A DNA stretch of 64,000 nt, taken from positions 260,703 to 324,702 of the forward strand of contig NZ_FQXP01000004.1 in NCBI RefSeq assembly GCF_900130005.1, written 5' to 3'. Below the pieces are notes generated by a model. It had not been told where the DNA came from. It saw only the letters and a list, made by a program, of their open reading frames with translations, and searched no databases. This DNA comes from Clostridium collagenovorans DSM 3089 (GTDB taxonomy: Bacteria; Bacillota; Clostridia; Clostridiales; Clostridiaceae). The position numbers were made by a program, and so were the translations under genes. Shown piece after piece: positions 1 through 9,370 of this stretch. Positions within the stretch are counted from its first letter, which is position 1. Each line of letters begins with the position of its first letter.

Positions 1-1
1 T

Positions 2-1360
2 GGTGTTATATCTACTCTAAATCCTTTGGTGTTAGTTTTATGTATTTCAATGTCTGCAGTGAACTGGTTTGCTTTAAAGTTTGCTAGAGACTATGAGATA
101 AAGCAAAGGGATAAAAAGGCTGATATAAGTCATAGGCTTTATTATATTCAGAGAAAGGTAAAAGAAGATATTTTTGCTAAGGATATTAGGATATATTCTA
201 TGAAAGCCTTTATACTAGACATTCAGAAAAAACTTATGAATAAGGAACATAAGTTACAGTGCCAGGTTGAGAAGAAAAAATACAATGCACAGATTATCAA
301 TGCTATAACACTTATTTTAAGAGATGGAATTTCATATATATACCTTATTATTTGTGTGAGTAATGGCAGTATATCTGTAGGAGATTTTGTTTTGTATTTT
401 GGGGCTATAACAGGGTTTTCAGGGTTTGTATCAGAAATGGTAAGTAATATAAGTGAGCTTATGGATGCATCTAGTGAGATTAGTGATGTTAGACAATATA
501 TAGATTATGAAGATGAAGAATGTAGAGTTATAAGTTGTATAGAGCAAAAATTCAATAAGGAATTAAAACAAAACAAAGAATTTTCTATAGAATTTAAGAA
601 TGTGAATTTTTCCTATGATAAAAATACGAAAATACTTGATAATTTTAGTATGAAGATTGAAGCGGGAACAAAGGTAGCATTAGTTGGGGTAAATGGAGCT
701 GGAAAGACTAGTATTGTAAAGCTTATGTGCGGTTTTTATAAGGTGAATTCAGGTGAAATTCTCATAAATGGTATGAACATAAATAAGATGGATAGGAAAA
801 CAGTATCAAAATTATATTCTGTAGTATTTCAGGATATAACTATGCTTCCACTAACCATAGCAGAAAATATATCAATGAAATGTTTAGAAGATACAGATAC
901 TTTCCTAGTGGATCAATGCCTTAAAACTGTTGGACTTTATGACGAGGTTATGGAGCATAAGGATGGAATAAAGACCTATATCACTAATTATTTTAGTGAG
1001 GATGGTATAAACCTTTCTGGAGGACAGCTTCAGAAGCTGCTTATGGCAAGGGCATTATATAAAAATGGAAAAGTCATGATATTTGATGAACCTACAGCAG
1101 CTTTAGATCCAATAGCTGAGGATGAGATATACAGAAAGTTTAGGGAAATCATAGGAGGTAAAACAGCTGTTTACATTTCACATAGATTATCTAGTACAAG
1201 ATTTTGCGATAAAATTGTACTTATAAAGAATGGTAGAGTATGTGAAGAGGGTACCCATGAATTTTTAATGGAGCTTCATGGAGAATATAGAAATATGTTT
1301 GATCTTCAGAGTCAGTACTATAAAGATAAAGCTGAGAGGAAGTGTGAAGAGTATGTTTAA
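2..1360 (+). CDS. ABC exporter subunit, 5'-truncated by the window edge
   Basis: C-terminal 452 residues of an ABC exporter with fused membrane and ATPase domains. The frame is open to the first base of the window, so roughly 130-150 N-terminal residues and the first helices lie outside. Hydrophobic helices precede the nucleotide-binding domain, which shows Walker A GVNGAGKTS, signature LSGGQ, Walker B MIFDEPTAALD with the catalytic Glu, and the switch His in ISHR. Its stop overlaps the start of the next gene, a second full exporter subunit, so the two probably form a heterodimer in the cytoplasmic membrane. The substrate cannot be read from the sequence. Peptide or bacteriocin export is common for such pairs but is only inference, since any biosynthesis genes would lie upstream. 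Confidence 0.9.
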   Translation, partial: GVISTLNPLVLVLCISMSAVNWFALKFARDYEIKQRDKKADISHRLYYIQRKVKEDIFAKDIRIYSMKAFILDIQKKLMNKEHKLQCQVEKKKYNAQIINAITLILRDGISYIYLIICVSNGSISVGDFVLYFGAITGFSGFVSEMVSNISELMDASSEISDVRQYIDYEDEECRVISCIEQKFNKELKQNKEFSIEFKNVNFSYDKNTKILDNFSMKIEAGTKVALVGVNGAGKTSIVKLMCGFYKVNSGEILINGMNINKMDRKTVSKLYSVVFQDITMLPLTIAENISMKCLEDTDTFLVDQCLKTVGLYDEVMEHKDGIKTYITNYFSEDGINLSGGQLQKLLMARALYKNGKVMIFDEPTAALDPIAEDEIYRKFREIIGGKTAVYISHRLSSTRFCDKIVLIKNGRVCEEGTHEFLMELHGEYRNMFDLQSQYYKDKAERKCEEYV

Positions 1361-3185
1361 AGAAGCTGGAAAAAACATGAGGGATACTTTCAAATTAGCA
1401 TGGGATATAGACAAAAGATGTATTATTTCTATAACGGTACATGCATTTTGTGTGGCTATGATATCTGTAATGGCATTACTTTTATCCTCATATTGTATAG
1501 AAGCTTTGGATACAGCTATACCTTATAGAACTATAATTTGGAATGTAATTTTAGTTATCTTTGCTATCTTCATATTAATGTTATGTGGTTCATATGCTGA
1601 AAAGATAAAATCAGCACGTATTTTCCATACTGAAACTGAGCTTAATAGCAAAGTCACTGAGAAAAATCTTGATATGGATTACGAAGCTTTGGAAGGTTCT
1701 GAAATTCAAGAAATAAAGAATAAGATGGCTCAAGATAGAAATTGGGGTTGGGGTATAGTAAGTTTTTATTGGTATTATGATGAATTAATAAGTGCAGTTT
1801 TAAAAATAATCATGTCAATCATAGTTATTTTTCCATTGCTTTGTGGGCGTGGAATGACAGGAAAGCCATATTATTTTATATTAATAGTTCTTGGATTAAT
1901 ACTTCTCAGTATAGGTATTTCTATTTACACATGCATAAAGGGAGAGAAGGGTATGAGGGAACTTCTAGAGAAACCTATCCCAGCTTCATTAAGTTCATAT
2001 ATTATTTATGATAAAGGGCTAAGTTACAATAATGGAAAAGATATGAGAATATATGAGGGCAATAAGTTATGTGAAGGTCTTTTTGATAATGAATATAATT
2101 TTGCAAGAGAACATGGTAAAAAATTTGAGAGAAATATGGGGTTAAAGTCTAGAAATCTATCTATGATAAAGGGTTTAATCATGTGCGGGTCATATTTTGC
2201 TGTGGTTTTCGCTGCTAAAAGTTCTGGGTTAAGCATTGCAAACATGGTTAAATATGCCGGTATAATATACATTATGTGTGAAAATCTTTCTTTAGGTGTT
2301 GATATTTTCTTTGAATTTAAACTAACTTGTAATCGTCAACAAAGTACCTTGGATTATTTAAATTATCCTAACAAAATGCATAAGGGATCGCTTCCGGTTG
2401 AAAAAATGTATTTCTGTGATAATGGTGATAATGACTATGAAATAGAATTTAGAAATGTGTCTTTTAAATATCCTACTAGCGATGTATATTCTCTTAAAAA
2501 TATTTCTTTCAAATTTAAAGTAGGAGAAAAACTTGCTGTGGTAGGTATGAATGGTAGTGGAAAAACTACTATGATAAAACTTTTATGTAGGCTTTATGAT
2601 CCTACAGAGGGAGAAATTTTATTAAATGGTGTAAATATTAAAAGCTATGATTACAAAGAGTATATGTCTATATTTAGTGTAGTATTTCAGGACTTTAGGC
2701 TCTTGTCCTTCACATTGGGTCAAAATATATCTTGTGACTGTGAGTATGATAGCTATAAAGCTATAGAGTCATTGGAGAAAGCTGGTTTTAAAGAGCGATT
2801 TGATTCTATGGAAAAGGGTCTTGAAACATGTTTATATAATGATTTTGATAGCGGCAATGGAGTGGAAATTTCAGGTGGAGAGGCACAGAAAATTTCTTTA
2901 GCTAGAGCATTATATAAAAATTCTCCTTTTATAATATTAGACGAACCAACCGCAGCCATGGACCCTGTGGCAGAATACGATATATATTCCAGGTTTAATA
3001 AGGTTGTAGGAGATAAAACTGCAATCTATATATCTCACAGACTATCTTCTTGCATATTTTGTGATAGTATTGTGGTATTTCATAATGGTAGCATAATTCA
3101 GAATGGCAGTCATCAAGAACTTTTGAGTGATGAAGAGGGTAAGTATTATGAGCTTTGGAATGCTCAGGCAAAGTATTATGTATAG
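1353..3185 (+). CDS. ABC exporter subunit (partner of upstream gene)
   Basis: 610-residue fused permease-ATPase of the ABC exporter type. I chose the ATG at 1353, which overlaps the upstream stop by 8 bp and follows AGAGGAAG; an earlier in-frame ATG at 1278 lies well inside the upstream gene. About five or six hydrophobic segments fill the N-terminal 330 residues. The ATPase domain has Walker A GMNGSGKTT, a slightly degenerate signature ISGGE, Walker B FIILDEPTAAMD and ISHR. Q-loop sequences (VFQD) match those of the upstream subunit, so the pair look like old duplicates. The first subunit has LSGGQ and this one ISGGE, but both keep the catalytic Glu, so both ATP sites may work. Confidence 0.88.
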   Translation: MFKEAGKNMRDTFKLAWDIDKRCIISITVHAFCVAMISVMALLLSSYCIEALDTAIPYRTIIWNVILVIFAIFILMLCGSYAEKIKSARIFHTETELNSKVTEKNLDMDYEALEGSEIQEIKNKMAQDRNWGWGIVSFYWYYDELISAVLKIIMSIIVIFPLLCGRGMTGKPYYFILIVLGLILLSIGISIYTCIKGEKGMRELLEKPIPASLSSYIIYDKGLSYNNGKDMRIYEGNKLCEGLFDNEYNFAREHGKKFERNMGLKSRNLSMIKGLIMCGSYFAVVFAAKSSGLSIANMVKYAGIIYIMCENLSLGVDIFFEFKLTCNRQQSTLDYLNYPNKMHKGSLPVEKMYFCDNGDNDYEIEFRNVSFKYPTSDVYSLKNISFKFKVGEKLAVVGMNGSGKTTMIKLLCRLYDPTEGEILLNGVNIKSYDYKEYMSIFSVVFQDFRLLSFTLGQNISCDCEYDSYKAIESLEKAGFKERFDSMEKGLETCLYNDFDSGNGVEISGGEAQKISLARALYKNSPFIILDEPTAAMDPVAEYDIYSRFNKVVGDKTAIYISHRLSSCIFCDSIVVFHNGSIIQNGSHQELLSDEEGKYYELWNAQAKYYV

Positions 3186-3198
3186 CTTGATTATATAA

Positions 3199-3387
3199 GT
3201 TGCAAAAGAGAAATATAATCTAAGTACCATAGGATTATCGGTGCTTAAATTTAATGAGAGAGATATTAGACTTTATAAAAATTTAGATTTTAAAGTAACT
3301 GATGAGTTCATTGGTAAAACTGTTGATGGTGAAAAAGAGTTTATAGCTATTAGATTTATAAAAACTAAAGAAAAGAGATTAAATTAA
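3199..3387 (+). pseudogene. GNAT acetyltransferase C-terminal remnant
   Basis: An open frame with no start codon reads STIGLSVLKFNERDIRLYKN followed by LDFKVTDEFIGK and ends at a TAA at 3385-3387. The pattern L-x-V-x-x-x-N-x-x-A/D-I-x-L-Y-x-x-L-x-F-K is the end of motif A and motif B of the GCN5-related acetyltransferase fold. Only about 60 residues remain of a usual 150-180, and a stop lies just upstream at 3196. It directly follows the ABC exporter and has a strong terminator after it. Decay product, not expected to be functional. Confidence 0.6.
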
Positions 3388-3425
3388 TCCTAGTAAAGCT
3401 TTTATAATACTTTACTAGGATATTT
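3387..3425 (+). terminator. Rho-independent terminator, possibly bidirectional
   Basis: Perfect 12-bp stem ATCCTAGTAAAG / CTTTACTAGGAT with an 11-nt loop, followed by ATTTTAATCTT. It ends the exporter/GNAT-remnant unit and also lies between it and the convergent peptidase gene. Confidence 0.8.
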
Positions 3426-3518
3426 TAATCTTAATACTGGAATAAGATTTGTAAAATAAATGCTATATTAGAAAAATACATGTAAACATTAATACTAGAG
3501 TAACAATTCTAAGGAACA

Positions 3519-5513
3519 TTATAAAGTTCTAAGATTTTCAAGGCTTTCTCCTAGGATATAGTGTGAAAACCACATTAAATTTTGTTTCATAATAGCCTTA
3601 GTAACATTAGGGTTTTCAGGACTATAGCCCATTTTAAATACAACTAATTCGCTATCAATATTCATATCTTTTAATCCTTGATATAACTTGTATGCATTTA
3701 TAACTGGAACTCCTGTATCACTTTCTCCATGTTGAATTAAAGTTGGAGTGCAGGCTGATTTAATATATGTCATTGGTGAAGTTTTAGCGTATATTACTGG
3801 ATCATTCCATGGCGTATCTCCTAAAAACATACTTATAGAGTGTGGAATATCTGTACTTATATAGTAGGTTGTCCAGTCACTAGCACCACCACCAACTGAA
3901 ATAGCTTTAAATCTATTACTATAAGTAGAACAGAAGGCTGATATATAACCACCTTGACTCCAACCCATAACTCCTACTTTATTTTTATCCACAATTCCTT
4001 TGTCAATTAGTGAGTCTACACCAGATATAAGATCAGTATAGTCACCAATGCCTAAATTTCTATAGTTTGCATTTAAGAATTCATTACCATATCCTGAACT
4101 TCCTCTGTAGTTTGGTTCTAAAACTATAAAGCCCTTTTCAATAAATTGTTCAACAGGATATTTTTCATTAAAGCATCCTGAATGGACCGGGAAAGCAGAC
4201 CACTCTGGGCCACCATGAACTAATACTAATAAAGGGTATTTTTTATTAGGATCAAAGTCCACTGGAGTTGATAAAACTCCTTCTATCTCAAGAGAATCGC
4301 TGCTTTTCCATGAGATTACTTTTCTTGTGCTTTTAAGTTTATCCTTAAAAATATCATTTATATCTGTTATTTTTTTATTGTTTAAATAGATCTCAAAGGT
4401 TTCATTTGATTTAGCTTTAATACATGAAAAGTTAGTTCCATTCTCTGTTATAGAAGCATCTATTACAAAGCAATCACTTGTTTCACTTAACATGTGAATA
4501 TGGCTGTTTTCGGATAGCAGACCAGTAATATAGTTGGTTTTGTTTTGCCATAGAATTAAAATACCTTTATCTGTCCATTTTATTGGAGTAATGGTACTAT
4601 CAAAATCTTTTAAAGGCTGGATTTGTTCTTCATTGGCAATATTATATATTTCTAATGTACTGTTTTCTATGTGAGTCTTATAGTAAGTGTTTTCTCTTAA
4701 ACTTGTCTTATAACATACTTTAGCACCATCAGGAGAAAAGCAGACATTGCCTCTTAATAACTTATCTCCATTCATCTTGTGCAATTTTTTAGATTTAATA
4801 TTTAGTATATATAATTCTCCATTCTGATCATCATCTCCATTAGGACTTGGTGTAGCTATAAATGCAGCTTTCTCCCCATCCTTTGAAATATCAAAGGCAG
4901 TTATATGAAAATCTTTACTACTGGTTAGTTCATAAGGAATCATAGTGTTTTCTTTCATGTTAACATTATTAGTCATACTAAGATTTTCTATGTTCTTATC
5001 TTGAGTAGTAACCTTTGATATAGTAGAGCTTATATCAATATAATATAGAGAATTGTTTTGGTACTCCTTGCCTACATAATTAAAGTCCCCATAAATCTCC
5101 TTACGCTTTCTTAGCTCTTCAGATTCCTTTGATGGTGCAACATAATAAAAACCCTTGCCCTGAGGCTCCCATTTAAAATTAAGGACTCCTTCTTTCTCAT
5201 CAGTAATTTGAATAATATTAGAGTTATCCATTGATTTAAGAAAGATTTGTCCACAACTAAGGTAAGCAATATGTTTAGAATCTGGAGACCATGAAGGTGA
5301 TGTACCTTCTATGTCTGTATTTGTTAAGGTATAGGATTCATCCTTAAATTCTTCATATATCCATATGTCACTTTTATATTGATTATTTTCAAAGTCAGCT
5401 GTATTTTTTACAAAGACTACATTTTTACCATCATTACTTATATTAATTTCTGGTAAAGTTGGTAATGAAATAAGCTCATCTATACTTAGATATGTTTTTT
5501 TATTAATATTCAT
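3519..5513 (-). CDS. S9 family peptidase (acylaminoacyl-peptidase-like), catalytic His replaced by Tyr
   Basis: 664-residue cytosolic protein with no signal peptide. Residues ~1-390 form WD40/TolB-like beta-propeller repeats (SPSWSPDSKHIAYLS, ISKDGEKAAFIA, FSPDGAKVCYK). Residues ~410-660 are an alpha/beta-hydrolase domain of the prolyl oligopeptidase family. The nucleophile is Ser519 in GWSQGG and the acid is Asp599 in HGESDTGVP. Where the family normally has His in a G-H-x-P or GHG turn before the last helix, this protein reads MGYSPENP, with Tyr630 encoded by TAT at 3624-3626; a single T-to-C change would restore His. A second His is not obvious nearby, so activity is doubtful unless this is a sequencing error. 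The start follows AAGGAT. It stands alone, with its own promoter upstream in the 5.5-6.0 kb gap. Confidence 0.9.
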   Translation of the reverse strand: MNINKKTYLSIDELISLPTLPEINISNDGKNVVFVKNTADFENNQYKSDIWIYEEFKDESYTLTNTDIEGTSPSWSPDSKHIAYLSCGQIFLKSMDNSNIIQITDEKEGVLNFKWEPQGKGFYYVAPSKESEELRKRKEIYGDFNYVGKEYQNNSLYYIDISSTISKVTTQDKNIENLSMTNNVNMKENTMIPYELTSSKDFHITAFDISKDGEKAAFIATPSPNGDDDQNGELYILNIKSKKLHKMNGDKLLRGNVCFSPDGAKVCYKTSLRENTYYKTHIENSTLEIYNIANEEQIQPLKDFDSTITPIKWTDKGILILWQNKTNYITGLLSENSHIHMLSETSDCFVIDASITENGTNFSCIKAKSNETFEIYLNNKKITDINDIFKDKLKSTRKVISWKSSDSLEIEGVLSTPVDFDPNKKYPLLVLVHGGPEWSAFPVHSGCFNEKYPVEQFIEKGFIVLEPNYRGSSGYGNEFLNANYRNLGIGDYTDLISGVDSLIDKGIVDKNKVGVMGWSQGGYISAFCSTYSNRFKAISVGGGASDWTTYYISTDIPHSISMFLGDTPWNDPVIYAKTSPMTYIKSACTPTLIQHGESDTGVPVINAYKLYQGLKDMNIDSELVVFKMGYSPENPNVTKAIMKQNLMWFSHYILGESLENLRTL

Positions 5514-5997
5514 TTATTATCCTTAGTGAGAGTATGTATTGTAAGTATCAAACCCTCCCTAGGCCCCCTTTTTATTATTTGATTTTTAGTACTTTATTTT
5601 TAGTGTTTGAAAAGTTAATTTTAGTTTTAAATTCTAAGTTAGTATGAGAATTTTTAATTATTAAAAGGTGCAATTTTAAAAAAGATAGTACATATAAATG
5701 CAAAAGAGAAACATTATTACGGCAATATAATCCAAATTATACTTATATAATCCAAGTTTAACCAAAGAGTGTAATAAAATCAAGATTAACTTCTGTTTTG
5801 TGAAGTAATAATAAAATAATACATAGATTGAATTTTTATAATTATTTAGCTTATTCGCAATTATTAGAAGATTCTATAGATGAACCTTTATTCATTTAGA
5901 GTTTCAATAGTAATATGAAATAGTTTTAATAAACTAGGGTGCTGTGTTAAACTTTAGTAGGAAAAAATACGAAAAGTTTAGAATATTAGGAGGGTTT
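5514..5997. other. Divergent intergenic region (484 bp)
   Basis: Very AT-rich spacer between the leftward peptidase gene and the rightward ABC/AOR operon. It must hold promoters in both directions. Two identical 11-mers are annotated separately. No ORF with an RBS, RNA gene or clear terminator is visible. The last bases (AGGAGGG at 5988-5994) are the RBS of the next gene. Confidence 0.5.
5725..5755 (+). repeat. Two direct 11-bp repeats ATATAATCCAA, 20 bp apart
   Basis: ATATAATCCAA occurs at 5725-5735 and again at 5745-5755, with centres exactly 20 bp apart (about two helical turns). They lie in the divergent promoter region about 250 bp upstream of the ABC/AOR operon. The spacing fits a regulator binding cooperatively on one face, but in such AT-rich DNA chance is not excluded. 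Confidence 0.35.
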
Positions 5998-7626
5998 ATG
6001 AAGAAATTAGTAAGTTTTTTATTAGTTTGCTTTATGATGATTTCTGTAGTTGGATGTGGTAAATCAGATTCTTCAGCAGAGGGGAATAAGAACAAGGAAG
6101 AGAAACCTAGAGAAGAAAGAGTTTTAAGGATGAGTGGAGATAATTTAGGGTATCCATCTGTTTATACTGTTTCATCTAAAGGTAGAGGGTATTTATTAAC
6201 TAGTTACATTTTTGATACTTTAACTTGGAAGGATGAAAATGGGGTAGTACCATTATTAGCTAAGGAGTGGAAGGTATCAGAGGATAATAAAACTTGGACT
6301 TTTAAGTTAAACGATAAAGCTAAGTTTACTGATGGAAAAGAGCTTACAGCTGAGGATGTAAAGTTTTCTTTCGAGTACATAAAAGATCACCCTTATCAAT
6401 GGGTATCTGTAGATCCTGTTAAAGAGGTTAGAGTTAAGGACAAGCATACAGTTGAAATTGAACTTAAGGAAGTTTATGCTCCTTTTATAACTGATATAGC
6501 TGGAAATGTTCCTGTTATGCCTAAGCATATTTGGGAGAATGTAACTGAACCTGAGAAGTTTAACACTGCTGATTCAGTAATAGGTTCTGGTCCTTTAACT
6601 TTAGAAAGTTATGATAAAGAAGCTGGAAGTTATATTTTTAATGCTAATAAAGAATATTTCTTAGGGGAGCCTGTTATTGATAAGCTTATAATAAGCAAAG
6701 TTAATAATGATAAAGAGGCTTTAGAGGCAGGAGAATTAGATGCTGTTAGTAATTTGAAATATGGTGAAGCTAAACAAATAAAAGAAGCAGGAAAATTTAA
6801 AGTAATGGAAGGTCCAGGATTCTGGGTTGGAAGATTATATTTTAATTTTGATGTAGAGGAATTTAATAAGAAAGAATTTAGACAAGCATTATATCATGCT
6901 ATAAATAGAGAAGAGTATGTGCAAAAGGCTTTAAAGAATGGTGCTGTTGCTGGTAATCCAGGACATATTCATCCAGATTCAGAGTGGTACTCTAAAGAGG
7001 TTAAAAACTATGACTTTAATCCTGAGAAGTCTAAGGAGTTATTAGCTAGTATAGGAATTAAGGATAATGATGGAAATGGTATTGTGGAGTATAATGGTAA
7101 GAATCTTTCTTATGAATTAATAACTTCAGAGGATAAGGTATCTGAAGCTGAAATGCTTAAAAAGTATTTTGGAGATATAGGTATAGATTTACAGGTTAAA
7201 ACTATAGATTCTAAAACTTTAGATGCAATGATAAAAGAAGGGAACTTTACTTTAGCATTAAATGGTCATGGTTCCTTTGGGGGAGATCCAGTTCTTTTAC
7301 AAAGATTTGTATCAAGTAAATCACAGGGATCAACACCACAGGTAACAACTCAAGGTGGAAAACAGTGGTCTAATGAGGAGTTTAATAAGTTATTTGAATC
7401 TCAATTAAAAGAGTTAGATAACAAAAAGAGATATGAAGAGGTTGAAAAGCTACAATCTATTATAGCAGAGGAACTTCCTACTTTAACTTTATATTATAAG
7501 AAAATTACTTTTGCTTATGATAGTTCAAAGTTAGATGGATGGTTTTTCACTAAGGATGGGGTTGCTATAGCTGTTCCAACTACTCAAAATAAATTAGTAT
7601 TTATAAAGGGGAAATGGAATAACTAA
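5998..7626 (+). CDS. Peptide/nickel-type ABC transporter substrate-binding lipoprotein
   Basis: 542-residue extracellular solute-binding protein of family 5 (DppA/OppA/NikA type). I chose the ATG at 5998, 3 nt after AGGAGGG, because it gives a clean lipoprotein signal peptide: charged MKK, hydrophobic core, and lipobox VVGC with Cys20 as the lipidation site; a GTG at 5944 would add 18 unneeded residues. Family features include PLLAKEWKVSEDNKTWTFKL, the region DGKELTAEDVKFSFEY, and NKKEFRQALYHAINREEYV. It is the first gene of a six-gene operon with two permeases, two ATPases and an AOR-family protein. The ligand is unknown; peptides, nickel chelates or another small chelate are all possible for this family. 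Confidence 0.9.
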   Translation: MKKLVSFLLVCFMMISVVGCGKSDSSAEGNKNKEEKPREERVLRMSGDNLGYPSVYTVSSKGRGYLLTSYIFDTLTWKDENGVVPLLAKEWKVSEDNKTWTFKLNDKAKFTDGKELTAEDVKFSFEYIKDHPYQWVSVDPVKEVRVKDKHTVEIELKEVYAPFITDIAGNVPVMPKHIWENVTEPEKFNTADSVIGSGPLTLESYDKEAGSYIFNANKEYFLGEPVIDKLIISKVNNDKEALEAGELDAVSNLKYGEAKQIKEAGKFKVMEGPGFWVGRLYFNFDVEEFNKKEFRQALYHAINREEYVQKALKNGAVAGNPGHIHPDSEWYSKEVKNYDFNPEKSKELLASIGIKDNDGNGIVEYNGKNLSYELITSEDKVSEAEMLKKYFGDIGIDLQVKTIDSKTLDAMIKEGNFTLALNGHGSFGGDPVLLQRFVSSKSQGSTPQVTTQGGKQWSNEEFNKLFESQLKELDNKKRYEEVEKLQSIIAEELPTLTLYYKKITFAYDSSKLDGWFFTKDGVAIAVPTTQNKLVFIKGKWNN

Positions 7627-8582
7627 TGAAGTTTTTAGAAAAATTTAAGTATGTTTTATATGTGTTATTTATACTGGGATTTACATTTTTGCTTCCTAGA
7701 ATAATACCTGGAAGTCCCTTGGCATTAAGTGATACAGATAGCTATGTACTTAACTTGTCCTTACCAGAGGAAACTTTTAATAGCTTTAAGGAGTACTATG
7801 CTCCTGATAAGCCCTTAGGAGAACAATTCTTATTATATTTGAAAAATATTTTAACTTTAGATTTGGGGTATTCTTTTTATTATAAAATGCCTGTGTCAAA
7901 GCTAATAGTTGGGAGATTGCCATGGACTATACTATTGTCCATGGTTTCTCTATTACTATCATGCTTTATTGCTATACCTCTTGGTATTAAACATGCTTTA
8001 AGTAAGAAAATGAAGAAGTATAGTGTTATGTCTATTGTTACTATGCAAGCGATACCAGCTTTTATAGTTGCTATTATAATACAGCTGATTTTTGCTTATA
8101 GACTTAAATTATTTCCTTCTTCAGGAGCATATACTGTGGGAGTTCAGTTTTTTACAGGTGCTTTTTACATTGATGTACTTAAGCATATGGTACTTCCTTT
8201 AATAACTTTGTTAATAGGAGAAATACCTGCTATGTATATTTTATCTTATAATTCAGCTAAGAGAATTAAGGATGAAAATTATGTTAAGATGGCATCTTAT
8301 TTGAACATAGGTAAAGCTCAAATAACTAAAAGTTTTATATTTTTAAATATGATTCCAGAGCTTATAGGAAAGCTTAATATACAGTTTATATATGTTATTA
8401 CAGGGTCACTTTTTGTGGAAACTGTATTTTCATATCCTGGTATGGGACAATTATTGAATGTAGCTGCATCTAATAGAGACTATATTTTACTTCAAGGAAT
8501 ATTGTTATTAGTTGCATTTTATGGTCTTGTAGTAAACTTTGTTTTTGAGATTATTTTAAAGAAATTCACTCCGAGGTACTAG
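7626..8582 (+). CDS. ABC transporter permease, DppB/NikB type
   Basis: 318-residue integral membrane protein with an N-terminal helix, an external segment, and about five further helices forming a BPD_transp_1 core. Typical features are the early IIPGSPLAL motif, LDLGYSFYYKMPVSKLI, and the C-terminal signature SLFVETVFSYPGMGQLL. The EAA-loop region for ATPase contact is near residues 205-225 (YNSAKRIKDENYVKMA). The start ATG overlaps the lipoprotein stop by one base (TAATG), which indicates translational coupling. Confidence 0.9.
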   Translation: MKFLEKFKYVLYVLFILGFTFLLPRIIPGSPLALSDTDSYVLNLSLPEETFNSFKEYYAPDKPLGEQFLLYLKNILTLDLGYSFYYKMPVSKLIVGRLPWTILLSMVSLLLSCFIAIPLGIKHALSKKMKKYSVMSIVTMQAIPAFIVAIIIQLIFAYRLKLFPSSGAYTVGVQFFTGAFYIDVLKHMVLPLITLLIGEIPAMYILSYNSAKRIKDENYVKMASYLNIGKAQITKSFIFLNMIPELIGKLNIQFIYVITGSLFVETVFSYPGMGQLLNVAASNRDYILLQGILLLVAFYGLVVNFVFEIILKKFTPRY

Positions 8583-8584
8583 TT

Positions 8585-9367
8585 ATGAAGGGTAAAAAGA
8601 AAGCAATTATTGTACTAATGCTATTTATTATAATGGCTATTTTTAGTGATAAAATAGCTCCTTATAGCACTGATGATTTCAGCTTTGAGGTGTTGCTTAA
8701 GCCATCCTATGAGCATATTTTAGGAACAGATGAAATGGGTCATGATTTACTTTCTTTGGTAATGAACGGATTTAGAGTGACTATAAGTATAGCACTTATA
8801 TCAGCTGTTTTTAGTACTTTAATAGGGAGCTTATTAGCTTTAATATCTACAATCATGGGTGGAATAGTAGATAAAATTTTAGTGAGAATATGTGATGTTT
8901 TTATTATGATTCCAGAGATAATAATCATTTTATTCTTTGCAGCCTTTGCAAAACCTTCTTTGCTTAATACTTTATATGCTATTATATTCTTTTCCTGGGG
9001 TAAGGTATTTAGAATATTAAGAGCTAAAATTTTGGCTGTTAAAGATAAAAGCAAGGTTAAATATACATTGTTAATGAAGGGTAATGTTATAGATATAAGT
9101 AAAAAGCTTTGGTATGACATAAGAGGAACCGTTGTAACTATGTTCATACTTCAGTGTAGTAAGGCAGCTGTTTATGAAACTACTTTATCATATTTTGGTA
9201 TAGGTGATCCTATAGTTAAAACTTGGGGAAAGGTGATAAAGTCAGCCATGAATTTCGAAGGTATATTTTATGATGGAGTATATATGTGGTATTTAATTCC
9301 TCCAATTTTGTGCCTTATTGTATTTATAGTGAGTTTAGCGTTTTTAACTTTTGATAAAATGGAGTAG
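8585..9367 (+). CDS. ABC transporter permease, DppC/NikC type
   Basis: 260-residue membrane protein and second channel subunit. It has an N-terminal helix, the DppC-type element HILGTDEMGHDLLS near residues 45-58, and about five more helices with the family end region (YETTLSYFGIGDP, WGKVI). Shorter than most DppC proteins, close to NikC length. It begins 2 bp after the upstream stop. Confidence 0.88.
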   Translation: MKGKKKAIIVLMLFIIMAIFSDKIAPYSTDDFSFEVLLKPSYEHILGTDEMGHDLLSLVMNGFRVTISIALISAVFSTLIGSLLALISTIMGGIVDKILVRICDVFIMIPEIIIILFFAAFAKPSLLNTLYAIIFFSWGKVFRILRAKILAVKDKSKVKYTLLMKGNVIDISKKLWYDIRGTVVTMFILQCSKAAVYETTLSYFGIGDPIVKTWGKVIKSAMNFEGIFYDGVYMWYLIPPILCLIVFIVSLAFLTFDKME

Positions 9368-9370
9368 GTT

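Noticed and set aside
3042..3230. 62-aa minus-strand ORF over the exporter 3' end
   Set aside because: Antisense to the conserved Walker B to H-loop region; no RBS.
8740..9147. 135-aa minus-strand ORF opposite the DppC-like gene
   Set aside because: No RBS, biased hydrophobic composition typical of an antisense shadow of a membrane gene, and the plus-strand product is clearly real.
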